A stretch of 20,907 bases of DNA from Candidatus Moraniibacteriota bacterium (GTDB lineage Bacteria; Patescibacteriota; Minisyncoccia; Moranbacterales; GCA-2747515): contig JAOZNB010000009.1 in NCBI GenBank assembly GCA_029933995.1, positions 1-20,907 of the forward strand. The letters run 5' to 3'. Below the pieces are notes generated by a model that had not been told where the DNA came from, made no database searches, and saw only the letters and a list, made by a program, of their open reading frames with translations. The first letter of the stretch is position 1, and each line of letters opens with the position of its first letter. A program made the position numbers and the translations under genes. This document shows positions 7,801-13,963 of this stretch, piece after piece.

Positions 7801-8431
7801 TGATGTAATTGATAGATTTGGTTCAGATACTTTTCGACTTTATGAAATGTTTATGGGTCCGTTTGATGCATCTGTGGCATGGAGTATGGATGGTTTAGTT
7901 GGTCCGAGGAAGTTTCTTGAAAAGATTTGGAAAATGTATCATTTAGAATTTACAAATGGAGAGACATCAAAGGAGCTACAAAAGACTTTGCATAAGACGA
8001 TTAAAAAAGTAGGTGAAGATATAGAAGAGATGAAATACAATACGGCAATTAGTGCAATGATGGTGCTAGTAAATCAACTTGAAAAAGAAAAAAGTATTTC
8101 TGCAGATGACTTTGGTAAATTTCTCACAATTCTATCGCCGTTTGCGCCACACATGACACAAGAGCTTTGGAATAAGATAGAAAACAAGACATTTCTCATA
8201 GAAGAAAAATGGCCAGAGTATGAAAATCAATATCTCATAGATGATGAAATAGAACTTGTGGTGCAAGTGAATGGAAAGGTGCGAGATAAAATAATGGTAA
8301 CTGCAGGCCTTTCTGAAGAAGATGCAAAAGAAAAGGCATTAGCAAGTGAAAAAGTAAAGAAACATATTGATGGAAAAGAAATCAGAAAAGTAATTTTTGT
8401 ACAGGGAAAGCTTATTAGTATTGTTGTGTAA
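4820..8431 (+). CDS. leuS: Leucyl-tRNA synthetase with two tandem alpha/beta-hydrolase domains inserted at the CP1 editing domain
   Basis: LeuRS charges tRNA-Leu with leucine in the cytoplasm. The class I signatures are present: HVGH (49-52), the zinc-type cysteines C159, C162, C175/C176 and C179, the catalytic core through GGAEHATRHLIYARFW (935-950), and KMSKR (982-986). The editing domain keeps the threonine-rich TTRPDT (629-634) and the AVPAHDERDF segment with D728. The C-terminal NGKVRDK (1151-1157) is typical. Bacterial LeuRS is usually about 800-860 residues; removing residues ~237-621 leaves about 818. The extra segment breaks the normally short turn between EGAEIDFNV and IKVFTTRPDT and holds two GxSxG hydrolase domains. 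The frame is open throughout. Met-1 is supported by the usual MERYxHK start, although there is no Shine-Dalgarno. Confidence 0.97.
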   Translation: MERYEHKKVEEKWRERWAQANVYRTTEDADKEKFYILDMFPYPSGEGLHVGHPKGYIATDIISRYKKMQGFNVLHPMGWDAFGLPAEQYALKNKVHPRIGTDKNIATFKKQLEKISLNYDWEREISTTDPKFYKWTQWTFIQMYKKGLVFQSNEPINWCPSCKTGLANEDLENGCCERCDTPIEKKKIPQWVIKITDYADRMLADIDKLDWQESIKESQRNWIGRSEGAEIDFNVKTSKQKTNVILMHGKDTNPQEKWYPWLAEKMNVEGISFEAPILPNPSDPHIDEWLEELDNLKPNENTTLIGHSRGGIAILRWLEKQSKDFKVKKVILVAANYAKINEKHTEEGTHGFYTEVGYNFEEIKKHCDDFVVLHSRDDGWVPFEHGEINAKGLDAKFLTFDDKGHFGSKLEKQEIPELLGEIVQEQNVILIHGCPSDEEKAKNPETRTYNKQWLSWIKEKLEQKNIKVDFPLMPHPWKPSYDEYKKEFEKLDINENSILIGTSCGTSFLLRWLGETKQKVKSLIMVAPWHEPELDKKHKTDFYNFNIDEEINNRVENIVIFTSDNDYEIGMKSAKLFEKKFDAKVVNIKGHGHYLENQMGTVEFPELLDNVLDSCVGVNDKSESIKVFTTRPDTLYGATYMVLAPEHELINNEKLKIKNWDEVVEYQKLAQAKTEIERTAEGKEKTGVKLEGVMAINPVSGEEIPIFIADYVLADYGTGAIMAVPAHDERDFEFAQKYQISIKCVIEPHLSVEIDEYGEDVAREKMETMRKQILEGKLCYTKNGDLINSDEFTGMNWIDAKEKITQKAGGEMTTSYKLRDWVFSRQRYWGEPMPLIHCDKCGVVTVPEEELPLILPEVESYEPTGTGESPLAAIDEWVNTKCPECGGPAKRETNTMPQWAGSSWYYLRYIDPKNNKELVDKTQEKYWSPVDFYVGGAEHATRHLIYARFWHKFLYDIGVVSYDEPFSKLQTVGLIMAEDGRKMSKRWGNVVNPDDVIDRFGSDTFRLYEMFMGPFDASVAWSMDGLVGPRKFLEKIWKMYHLEFTNGETSKELQKTLHKTIKKVGEDIEEMKYNTAISAMMVLVNQLEKEKSISADDFGKFLTILSPFAPHMTQELWNKIENKTFLIEEKWPEYENQYLIDDEIELVVQVNGKVRDKIMVTAGLSEEDAKEKALASEKVKKHIDGKEIRKVIFVQGKLISIVV
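5528..6682 (+). other. In-frame insertion in leuS: tandem RBBP9/YdeN-like serine hydrolase domains
   Basis: Domain 1 (LeuRS residues ~242-424) has the strand NVILMHG, nucleophile elbow GHSRGG (S308), acid SRDDGWVP (D377/D378) and base KGHFG (H405). Domain 2 (~426-612) has NVILIHG, GTSCGT (S503), SDND (D564/D566) and GHGHY (H591/H593). The order, spacing and size fit the RBBP9/YdeN family of small serine hydrolases. The domains resemble each other, for example LIGHSRGG..ILRWLE against LIGTSCGT..LLRWLG, so they look like a duplication. Substrate is unknown. Confidence 0.85.
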
Positions 8432-8453
8432 TAGTGTTAGTTAGATTATTTAA

Positions 8454-8497
8454 AAAACCGTTTTGAATATTGCTCAAAACGGTTTTGCCTGTTTTTC
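8454..8497 (+). terminator. Terminator after leuS
   Basis: A 13-bp perfect stem (8454-8466 with 8474-8486, arms AAAACCGTTTTGA and complement, 7-nt loop) is followed by a T-rich stretch. It separates leuS from the convergent gene at 8521-8937. Confidence 0.8.
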
Positions 8498-8520
8498 TTA
8501 GGGCTTTTATTTTAAAGTAA

Positions 8521-8937
8521 TTATACAATAAAATATTGTTTTCCACTGAGAAATCGCCAAATTTTTTTTATGTTTTTAAATATGATAATTGGTATTATCA
8601 CGATAAACATAACATACATTATTTTCATTGCAGTTGGTTCAGTATCTTGAGTGATACGAATTATTGATAGTGCCATAATTATTATCAAAAAAGTTGTGAA
8701 CACTTGGACTAATGCAGCATGTGACACTATGAATCTAATTGTTGGAATTTTTGATGCTATGAAGTATTTTATTTTTTGTATTGAGGTACAAAGAATAAAG
8801 ATTAGCACTCCGGACATCAAATAATTAGTTGCTTGAGAATTTTGATTACATATTTTTAAAATTAAGCAAGGAATGGAACTAATTATCAAAATAACAGCAG
8901 GCAAGCTACTCAGCAGTCTTTCTTTTAGAGATGGCAT
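8521..8937 (-). CDS. Unknown four-helix membrane protein
   Basis: The 138-residue product has four strongly hydrophobic segments (about residues 11-28, 38-55, 70-92 and 103-121) and basic ends (MPSLKERLL at the N-terminus, KNIKKIWRFLSGK near the C-terminus). The start is well supported by an AGGAGG Shine-Dalgarno immediately upstream on the minus strand (near 8943-8948). No conserved catalytic motif is visible and I do not recognise the family. It converges on leuS, with the leuS terminator between them. Confidence 0.7.
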   Translation of the reverse strand: MPSLKERLLSSLPAVILIISSIPCLILKICNQNSQATNYLMSGVLIFILCTSIQKIKYFIASKIPTIRFIVSHAALVQVFTTFLIIIMALSIIRITQDTEPTAMKIMYVMFIVIIPIIIFKNIKKIWRFLSGKQYFIV

Positions 8938-8985
8938 ATTGCCTCCTGTTTAGTTATATGTTTTTAAATTACAAAGTATTTAAGA

Positions 8986-9014
8986 ATGTTAGTTTGTATA
9001 GATATAAAAGTCAA
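8986..9014 (-). promoter_or_regulatory. Possible promoter for the membrane gene at 8521-8937
   Basis: On the minus strand TTGACT (9014-9009) and TAACAT (8991-8986) are 17 nt apart. The -35 is good and the -10 moderate. The expected transcript would include the AGGAGG at the gene start. Confidence 0.35.
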
Positions 9015-9021
9015 GATGGAG

Positions 9022-9048
9022 TTCTCCTAAGGAAAGGCCTTAGGAGAA
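9022..9048. repeat. Palindrome 1 upstream of the RAYT gene
   Basis: An 11-bp perfect inverted repeat (TTCTCCTAAGG and complement) with the 5-nt loop AAAGG. It has no T-run on the plus strand, so it is not an obvious terminator. Its core TCCTAAGG recurs in the palindrome inside the transposase gene. Confidence 0.75.
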
Positions 9049-9075
9049 TTAATTATTTTGTGATAGGGTGTTTGT

Positions 9076-9750
9076 ATGGCTAGTCGAAAAACTATTTTTG
9101 CAAATGATGAATTTTATCATATTTATAATAGAGGCGTAGAAAAACGTGATATTTTTTGTGATGAAAAAGATTATAAGAGATTTTTATTGGCGATGAATCT
9201 TGTTAATGATGTGACAAATGGGTTAATGCAAGAGTATAGAGATGTGCACAGAACAAAAGTTCCTAAGGCAAGACCTTCGGAGCTCCGAAGGTCTTGCCTT
9301 AGGAACGGTGATGTAGATAAACTTGTAGAGATAATATGTTATTGTCTCAATCCAAATCATTATCACATGATATTAAAACAAAAAGAGGATGGAGGCATTG
9401 AAAAATTTATGCAAAAATTGGGGACTGCTTATGTCATGTATTTCAACAAAAAACAAAAACGAAGTGGCAGTTTATTTCAAGGTAAGTTTAAATCAATTCA
9501 TATAGATTCAAATGAATATTTATTATATTTGTCAGCATATGTAAATCAAAATCATTTTATACATGGCTTTGAAGATAATTGGGTATATTCAAGTTTGCAA
9601 GATTACACGGGAGAGCGAAATGGTGTGTTATGTAATAAAGATGATATACTGGGACAATTTAGGAGTGTGGAAGATTATAAAGAATTCGTGAAAGATAATT
9701 CTCTATATTTGAAAAGTAAAAAGGAGTTAGAAAAATATATTTTAGAATAA
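9076..9750 (+). CDS. REP-associated tyrosine transposase (RAYT, Y1_Tnp/HUH) with an in-frame palindrome
   Basis: This 224-residue protein belongs to the IS200-like Y1 transposase superfamily, RAYT type, which nicks single-stranded DNA next to palindromic repeats. The family N-terminus (FYHIYNRGVEKRDIF, residues 13-27) is followed by the HUH motif H95-Y96-H97 in NPNHYHMIL, then FMQKLGTAYVMYFNKKQKRSG with the likely catalytic Y119, and LFQGKFKSI (133-141). Residues 62-77 are encoded by a perfect 48-bp palindrome placed exactly on codon boundaries in the loop before the HUH strand. The core motifs look intact. Similar palindromes lie on both sides, at 9022-9048 and 9762-9797. The Shine-Dalgarno is weak. 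Confidence 0.93.
   Translation: MASRKTIFANDEFYHIYNRGVEKRDIFCDEKDYKRFLLAMNLVNDVTNGLMQEYRDVHRTKVPKARPSELRRSCLRNGDVDKLVEIICYCLNPNHYHMILKQKEDGGIEKFMQKLGTAYVMYFNKKQKRSGSLFQGKFKSIHIDSNEYLLYLSAYVNQNHFIHGFEDNWVYSSLQDYTGERNGVLCNKDDILGQFRSVEDYKEFVKDNSLYLKSKKELEKYILE
9259..9306. repeat. Perfect 48-bp palindrome inside the RAYT reading frame
   Basis: Two 24-bp arms meet without a spacer at 9282/9283. The left arm starts GTTCCTAAGGCAAGACC and continues TTCGGAG. It occupies codons 62-77 exactly (16 codons), so the frame is kept. It combines TCCTAAGG of palindrome 1 with ACCTTCGG of palindrome 3. Confidence 0.9.
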
Positions 9751-9761
9751 ATAATGTGACA

Positions 9762-9797
9762 AAGGTTTAACCTTCGGGTACCCGAAGGTTGAACCTT
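9762..9797. repeat. Palindrome 3 between the RAYT gene and tsaC
   Basis: A 36-bp inverted repeat centred at 9779/9780 with one T-G mismatch. The left arm begins AAGGTTTAACCTTCGGG. The core ACCTTCGG matches the palindrome inside the transposase. It ends 6 nt before the tsaC start, so it would form a hairpin in the tsaC leader. Confidence 0.85.
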
Positions 9798-9803
9798 GAA
9801 TGA

Positions 9804-10418
9804 ATGTATATGGAAATTATCAAAATAAATTTAGATAACTTTTCTAGTGATGATGTTGAGATTGTTGCTGGGAGGATAAAGGAGGGTAAGGTAGTAGTTT
9901 TGCCGACGGAAACTGTGTATGGTTTGAGTGCTATTGCTACAAGTCAGGATGCGATTGATAAAATCTATAAAATTAAAAAACGTACTCCAGAGCAACAAAA
10001 GCACTTAATATCATTAGTGCGAAGCTTTTGCATGATCAGAAAATATTGTTTTTTGTCTAAACGGCAATATGATTATTTGAAAAAAGAGTGGTCAGGAGAG
10101 CGAGCCCTAACGGTGATACTGAAAGGTAGAAAGAACAATGCAATAAAAGAACTTATAAGTGAAGATCAGGGTATTGCAGTAAGGTTACCAAAAAATGAAT
10201 TTTTATTACAATTGATAAAGGTATTAGATACACCAATTGTTTCTACAAGTCTTAATATTACGGGCAAAAAAGAATTAGAAAATATTTCTGAAATAGATAA
10301 ATATTTTAAAGATGTAAAACCAGATGTTGTTGTGGATGCAGGCATATTACCAAAACAAAAGCCATTAAGACTTGTAAATTTGATGGATATAGATAATATT
10401 GAGGTGATTAGGCAATAA
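9804..10418 (+). CDS. tsaC: L-threonylcarbamoyladenylate synthase (Sua5/YrdC/TsaC family)
   Basis: This cytoplasmic enzyme makes threonylcarbamoyl-AMP from threonine, bicarbonate and ATP, the first step of t6A37 tRNA modification. The 204-residue length fits the single-domain form. Signature segments are PTETVYGLSA (34-43), the basic KIKKRTPEQQ region (56-65) where the family usually has KxR, the substrate-site strand GIAVRLPKN (123-131) and STSLNITG (147-154). The usual KGRP.xxPL is altered to KKRTPEQQKHL, a modest deviation. ATG 9804 is used, but ATG 9810 is equally possible. There is no Shine-Dalgarno, and the leader holds palindrome 3. The partner genes tsaB, tsaD and tsaE are not in this window. 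Confidence 0.92.
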   Translation: MYMEIIKINLDNFSSDDVEIVAGRIKEGKVVVLPTETVYGLSAIATSQDAIDKIYKIKKRTPEQQKHLISLVRSFCMIRKYCFLSKRQYDYLKKEWSGERALTVILKGRKNNAIKELISEDQGIAVRLPKNEFLLQLIKVLDTPIVSTSLNITGKKELENISEIDKYFKDVKPDVVVDAGILPKQKPLRLVNLMDIDNIEVIRQ

Positions 10419-10530
10419 AATTTATACATTTTGCAATTGTTGCAAAAAATGTAACAAAAAAGTACAATAGAAGGATACAGAAAAGAGATGAAAAAGTAAA
10501 TTTTTGTATAAGGTAATCTTATTGGTATTG

Positions 10531-10539
10531 TGGTATAAT
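10531..10539 (+). promoter_or_regulatory. Extended -10 promoter for the 10569 gene pair
   Basis: TGGTATAAT (TGn plus a perfect TATAAT at 10534-10539) lies 30 nt before the ATG at 10569. No good -35 is seen at the right distance, as is common for extended -10 promoters. Confidence 0.5.
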
Positions 10540-10568
10540 TTGAATTAGATATTAATTATAAAAAAAGT

Positions 10569-11282
10569 ATGGACAATAAGGCATGGAAAATTTTAGATAT
10601 TCAGTTTGTGATTGCATTTGGCGATTTAAATGAGGATATTAAGAATATTCCAAAAAAATTAAGTGATTCTTTTAGTGGTGAGGCTATGATTTTGCCAATT
10701 CCTGAAGATGCTCCTAAAGAAATTCCAAGACTTATAATTCCATCAGAAGATGGCTTTAAGATTGAAATATCAGATGAACGTATAAGTATTTTTTTTCAAA
10801 ATTTTGAAGATGATATGAAAGAAATTGATGCATGTAAAAATGATTTAATAGAAAAAATTGATGCAATCAATAAAAAGCTTTCAATTAATATTTCTTGGAT
10901 TGGTTTGATATTAAGAACTATAAATGAAAACGATTCTGCAAATGATAATATAAAAAAAGTAGTTACTGCTGAGGGACAAAAAGTATTTGATTTGAGTGAT
11001 GGAGATAAGGATATTCTAATAAGATACCATGATTTTCACAATATTAAAATTAAAGATATTGATTATAGAGGTCATTTGAATGTAGAGTTTGGATCAAATA
11101 TACGGGATGTACGAACAGGAGGTGAACAGGTTGGAAATTCTTTTATGTTGGATATAAATACTCGCGAATCTGATAAAAAAGTTACCTATGAGGCTGAAAC
11201 ACTTTTAAAATTTATAGATGTCTCTTTTTCTACACAGGCAAAATATTTTAAAGAACTAAATACTTTAGTGGATGGCAAATAG
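10569..11282 (+). CDS. TIGR04255-like protein of unknown function
   Basis: The 237-residue soluble protein has no signal peptide or membrane segment. The stretch DAPKEIPRLIIPSEDGFKI (about residues 47-65), followed by a beta-rich region and a C-terminal LLKFIDVSFSTQAKYFKEL segment, resembles the sporadically distributed TIGR04255 family, whose role is not established. This match is from memory of the pattern and is tentative. The frame overlaps the next gene by 11 nt, so the two are probably co-translated. It has its own promoter, separate from tsaC. Confidence 0.75.
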   Translation: MDNKAWKILDIQFVIAFGDLNEDIKNIPKKLSDSFSGEAMILPIPEDAPKEIPRLIIPSEDGFKIEISDERISIFFQNFEDDMKEIDACKNDLIEKIDAINKKLSINISWIGLILRTINENDSANDNIKKVVTAEGQKVFDLSDGDKDILIRYHDFHNIKIKDIDYRGHLNVEFGSNIRDVRTGGEQVGNSFMLDINTRESDKKVTYEAETLLKFIDVSFSTQAKYFKELNTLVDGK

Positions 11283-12183
11283 TAAAAATACATCTAGTAA
11301 CCATAAGTTTATCAGGGACGACTGGTATGTTGAAGGTGTAAAAAGTTCTAGTGATAAGTTTATAGATTTACAAACTTTTCAAAATTATCAAGAAATACAA
11401 GAAAAAAGCCAAAAAAAACAGGGTAAATTGCTTAGGGATACAATTGAGTCTTTTATTGACACAATATATGGAAGTAAGGATGAGCAGACAGGAAAGTGGA
11501 AAAAGGGAATCATACAAGAAAACAAGGAATTATCAGAAAAGATAGCTGAACAGTCAAAAAATATAACAGAAATGGAAGAAAAAAGACTTGCTCAAGTTGA
11601 AAGTATGGATGATATGAAGAAAGAGTATGATAGTAAGATTGAAAATAGTAAGTTGACAATAATTGAAACTCTAGGTATTTTTGTTGCATTATTTACTTTT
11701 ATATCAGTTGATTTTCAGGTCTTTCGATCATATCGTGATATATACGCAATAAGCGGATTGACTCTAATATTATTAGGCTCAATATCATTTTTATTATTAA
11801 TATTTGATTTTTACATTTTACAATCTAGAGCAATAAATAATAATGTTGAAAAAAAATACGAAGAGCAAAATATATTGCAAGGACTATGGTGTAGATTGAA
11901 AAATCATCCCACGAGAGGAATTATTTTATGTTTTATAATATTGTTTATCGGAGTTGGGTTAGCTCTTTTTCATTTTGCAGATAATGATGATCTTAGTGAT
12001 ATGAAGAATAGTTTGCAAAATGAAATTCGTGAATTAGTGGAAAAAAAGTTTGAGTTAAGGAATGGAATTGTCAGAGCTGAAGAAAATAATTTGAAAAATG
12101 ATGTAGTTGAAGTAAATAATAATCTTGATTCTATTAAAAAATGTGTTCAAAATTTTGGTGTGGTGGATAAGTGTTTCAGATAA
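11272..12183 (+). CDS. Coiled-coil protein with three membrane helices, partner of the 10569 gene
   Basis: The 303-residue product begins with a hydrophilic region. A predicted coiled coil follows (about residues 80-127, rich in Glu/Lys heptads), then a hydrophobic hairpin (TM1 ~128-147, TM2 ~157-183), a basic loop (187-214), TM3 (~215-235) and a second coiled-coil-like tail (240-290). The sequence ETLGIFVALFTFISVDFQ around TM1 is of a kind I associate with membrane proteins of accessory and defence loci; this is recollection, not a search result. It starts 11 nt inside the 10569 gene. No catalytic residues are evident. A membrane effector or scaffold role is inference. Confidence 0.75.
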   Translation: MANSKNTSSNHKFIRDDWYVEGVKSSSDKFIDLQTFQNYQEIQEKSQKKQGKLLRDTIESFIDTIYGSKDEQTGKWKKGIIQENKELSEKIAEQSKNITEMEEKRLAQVESMDDMKKEYDSKIENSKLTIIETLGIFVALFTFISVDFQVFRSYRDIYAISGLTLILLGSISFLLLIFDFYILQSRAINNNVEKKYEEQNILQGLWCRLKNHPTRGIILCFIILFIGVGLALFHFADNDDLSDMKNSLQNEIRELVEKKFELRNGIVRAEENNLKNDVVEVNNNLDSIKKCVQNFGVVDKCFR

Positions 12184-12219
12184 TATGTAAATAGAAATAT
12201 ATTTTTTAAATATAAAAAT

Positions 12220-12894
12220 ATGAAGCAAAATTATAAGAATTTATATAGCATTAGCTCATGTGCACTTCCTAAGAAGAAGGGGTGGAGTTTAGATAATATA
12301 AAAGATGGTTTTGAATATTTTAATGAGCTACATGAGCATTATCCAACAGCACAGGAAATTGATAATTTTGAATATCTGCCTTCATCGAGGTCTATTCAAC
12401 GTAGTCACGGTGGTTTAGTTGCGCTAAGAAAAAAATTAGATTTAGCATGTATATTAGATCATACAAAAGGAAAAACACGTAGTAAAATGGCCCAAAAAAC
12501 AAGTAATCGAGCAAAATACTATGAAGAGGAGTTTTTTCTTTTGTTAGCATCAAATTTTACTGAAATGAGAGTTCATGAACATAAGGTTATTCGTCCAAGT
12601 GATGTATCGTGTGATTTTTTCGTATACACATCAGATAATGGTGGAATTGTGATAGATTTGTTTTATGCTGCAAATCTGGCTAATATATCAAAGGTTGTAA
12701 ATATTAAGTATAAAAAGTATACAAATTCTAATTTTAAAACACTATTTATCATTGTAGGAAATGATAGTTTTTTACAAAATGATATTGATTTAATGATAAA
12801 AAATAGAAAAAATCAATTACCTGACTTTATTACAGTCATCACTGAGAAAGAATTTAAAAGAAATATATACTCATATATTTCATTTGATACGTAG
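12220..12894 (+). CDS. Possible PD-(D/E)XK/Vsr-like nuclease with an N-terminal HNH-repeat-like DNA-binding segment
   Basis: The 224-residue protein has two parts. Residues ~22-75 (YFNELHEHYPTAQEI, LPSSRSIQRSHGGLVALRKK) follow the pattern of the small helical repeat found with homing endonucleases, ending in a basic segment (HTKGKTRSKMAQK). Residues ~98-215 resemble a restriction-endonuclease-like core: E102-E104 at a helix, D132 in SCDFFVY, D146 in GGIVIDLFYA, and K163/K165 in VNIKYKKY. The classical ExK is replaced by DLF, so catalysis is uncertain and a Vsr-like variant is possible. The gene lies 36 nt after the coiled-coil membrane gene, with no clear Shine-Dalgarno. Confidence 0.65.
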   Translation: MKQNYKNLYSISSCALPKKKGWSLDNIKDGFEYFNELHEHYPTAQEIDNFEYLPSSRSIQRSHGGLVALRKKLDLACILDHTKGKTRSKMAQKTSNRAKYYEEEFFLLLASNFTEMRVHEHKVIRPSDVSCDFFVYTSDNGGIVIDLFYAANLANISKVVNIKYKKYTNSNFKTLFIIVGNDSFLQNDIDLMIKNRKNQLPDFITVITEKEFKRNIYSYISFDT

Positions 12895-12912
12895 GGATTA
12901 GATATTTATTAT
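12884..12912 (+). promoter_or_regulatory. Promoter of the exonuclease gene
   Basis: TTGATA (12884-12889) and TATTAT (12907-12912) are exactly 17 nt apart, each with five of six consensus bases. The -35 overlaps the end of the preceding gene. Transcription would start near 12919, about 16 nt before the ATG. Confidence 0.55.
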
Positions 12913-12934
12913 AGTTTTATATTAAGTAAAAAAT

Positions 12935-13669
12935 ATGAATAAAGAAAAAATGAAGAATTTATTGTTTCTTGATGTAGAAGCAACTGGGTTAACTGAGGAA
13001 GATAGGCTTGTGCAGGTTGCTTATGATTTTGAGGGAGTGGAAAAAGAAGCGATGTTTAATCCTGGGCGTGATATGGAGATTGAGGCTATGGAGGTTACTC
13101 ATATTACTAATAAGCATTTAGAGGATAAAGAAACTTTTCAGGGGTCTGAATTTTATAATGAGTTGAAAGAGGTTTTGGAAAAAGATGAGACTATTTTTAT
13201 AGCTCACAATGCTCCTTATGATATTGGTATGATAGAGAGGGAGGAAATAAAAGTTGGTAAGTCAATTGATACGTATAAAATTGCACAGGCACTGGATGTT
13301 AAGAGTAAAATTCCTGCGTTTAGGTTGCAGTATTTGAGGTATTATCTAGGATTGGAAGTGGAAGATGTTGTGGCCCATGATGCGCTTGGGGATGTGAGGG
13401 TACTTAAAGCTGTATTTGAGAGGATGTATGACAAAATGATTGATGGTAGCACACATGATGAGGTGATAGCAAAGATGGTTAAAATAACAAGTGAGCCAAT
13501 GCTTATTAAGCGATTAACATTTGGTAAACATAAAGGTGAATTGGTGGCTGATGTAGCTAGGAATGACCGAGGGTGGCTTGAATGGTTGTTGGGTCAAAAA
13601 GAGTCTGATGCTGCAAATGGTGACATTGATGAAGATTGGATTTATACTTTGAAGCATTATTTGAGATAA
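12935..13669 (+). CDS. DnaQ-family 3'-5' exonuclease with C-terminal DUF3820/ExoX-like segment
   Basis: The 244-residue enzyme is a DEDD exonuclease. Exo I is FLDVEATGL with D13 and E15. Exo II is AHNAPYDIGM with D96. Exo III is AHDALGDVRVL with H148 and D153, the DEDDh arrangement. The C-terminal FGKHKGELVADVARNDRGWLEWLL (196-219, with a few spaced conserved positions) matches the short DUF3820 segment found at the end of ExoX-like proteins. All four metal-binding acids are present, so the enzyme should be active on DNA 3' ends or small oligonucleotides. A start at ATG 12950 (MKNLLFLD) is also possible. It has its own promoter. Confidence 0.9.
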   Translation: MNKEKMKNLLFLDVEATGLTEEDRLVQVAYDFEGVEKEAMFNPGRDMEIEAMEVTHITNKHLEDKETFQGSEFYNELKEVLEKDETIFIAHNAPYDIGMIEREEIKVGKSIDTYKIAQALDVKSKIPAFRLQYLRYYLGLEVEDVVAHDALGDVRVLKAVFERMYDKMIDGSTHDEVIAKMVKITSEPMLIKRLTFGKHKGELVADVARNDRGWLEWLLGQKESDAANGDIDEDWIYTLKHYLR

Positions 13670-13711
13670 TAATTTAGACTTCTGGTTTATACTGGGAGTT
13701 TTTAAATAAAA

Positions 13712-13838
13712 GACCTCCTCCACCTCGAAGGGGAGGATTGAGGAGGGGGTAGGTGAAACAGTAGGTTTAGTTGTTGTAAAACCCCCCTCTGTCCTTTGGA
13801 CATCTCCCCCTTTAAAAAGGGTGAGAGGATTTTTTTTG
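13712..13838. repeat. Structured C/G-rich intergenic element with a terminator-like end
   Basis: In this AT-rich window the stretch is unusually rich in runs of C and G. The left part pairs CCTCCTC (13714-13720) with GAGGAGG (13739-13745). The right part holds GTCC-TTT-GGAC (13791-13801) and CCCTTT-AA-AAAGGG (13808-13821), then T8 at 13830-13837. GAGGAGGGGGT and ACCCCCCTC can also pair across the centre. It resembles non-autonomous intergenic repeats and may also terminate the exonuclease transcript. The repeat identity needs other copies and is inferred. Confidence 0.55.
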
Positions 13839-13963
13839 GTTATTTTGACTCAAAACAATTTTTGTGCAAGGATAGGGTTAGTTTATTAGGGGTTGTTTAA
13901 AAAATTGTTTATACAAATTGTAGAGCAATAAAACCAAAAAATATTTCAAATGGGAGAGGCATT

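Noticed and set aside
4820..8431. Recoding of UGA as glycine or tryptophan, as in some Candidate Phyla Radiation lineages
   Set aside because: LeuRS, DXR, the lipoprotein and Lgt are full length without internal TGA and use GGA and TGG freely, so UGA is not a sense codon.
9022..9797. CRISPR array suggested by repeated palindromic cores
   Set aside because: The copies are of different length, spaced irregularly around a transposase gene, and no regular spacers or cas genes are present.
10425..10453. Hairpin after tsaC (TACATTTTGCAA with a bulged complement)
   Set aside because: It has a 2-nt bulge and is followed by A-rich rather than T-rich sequence on the plus strand, so it is not a convincing terminator.
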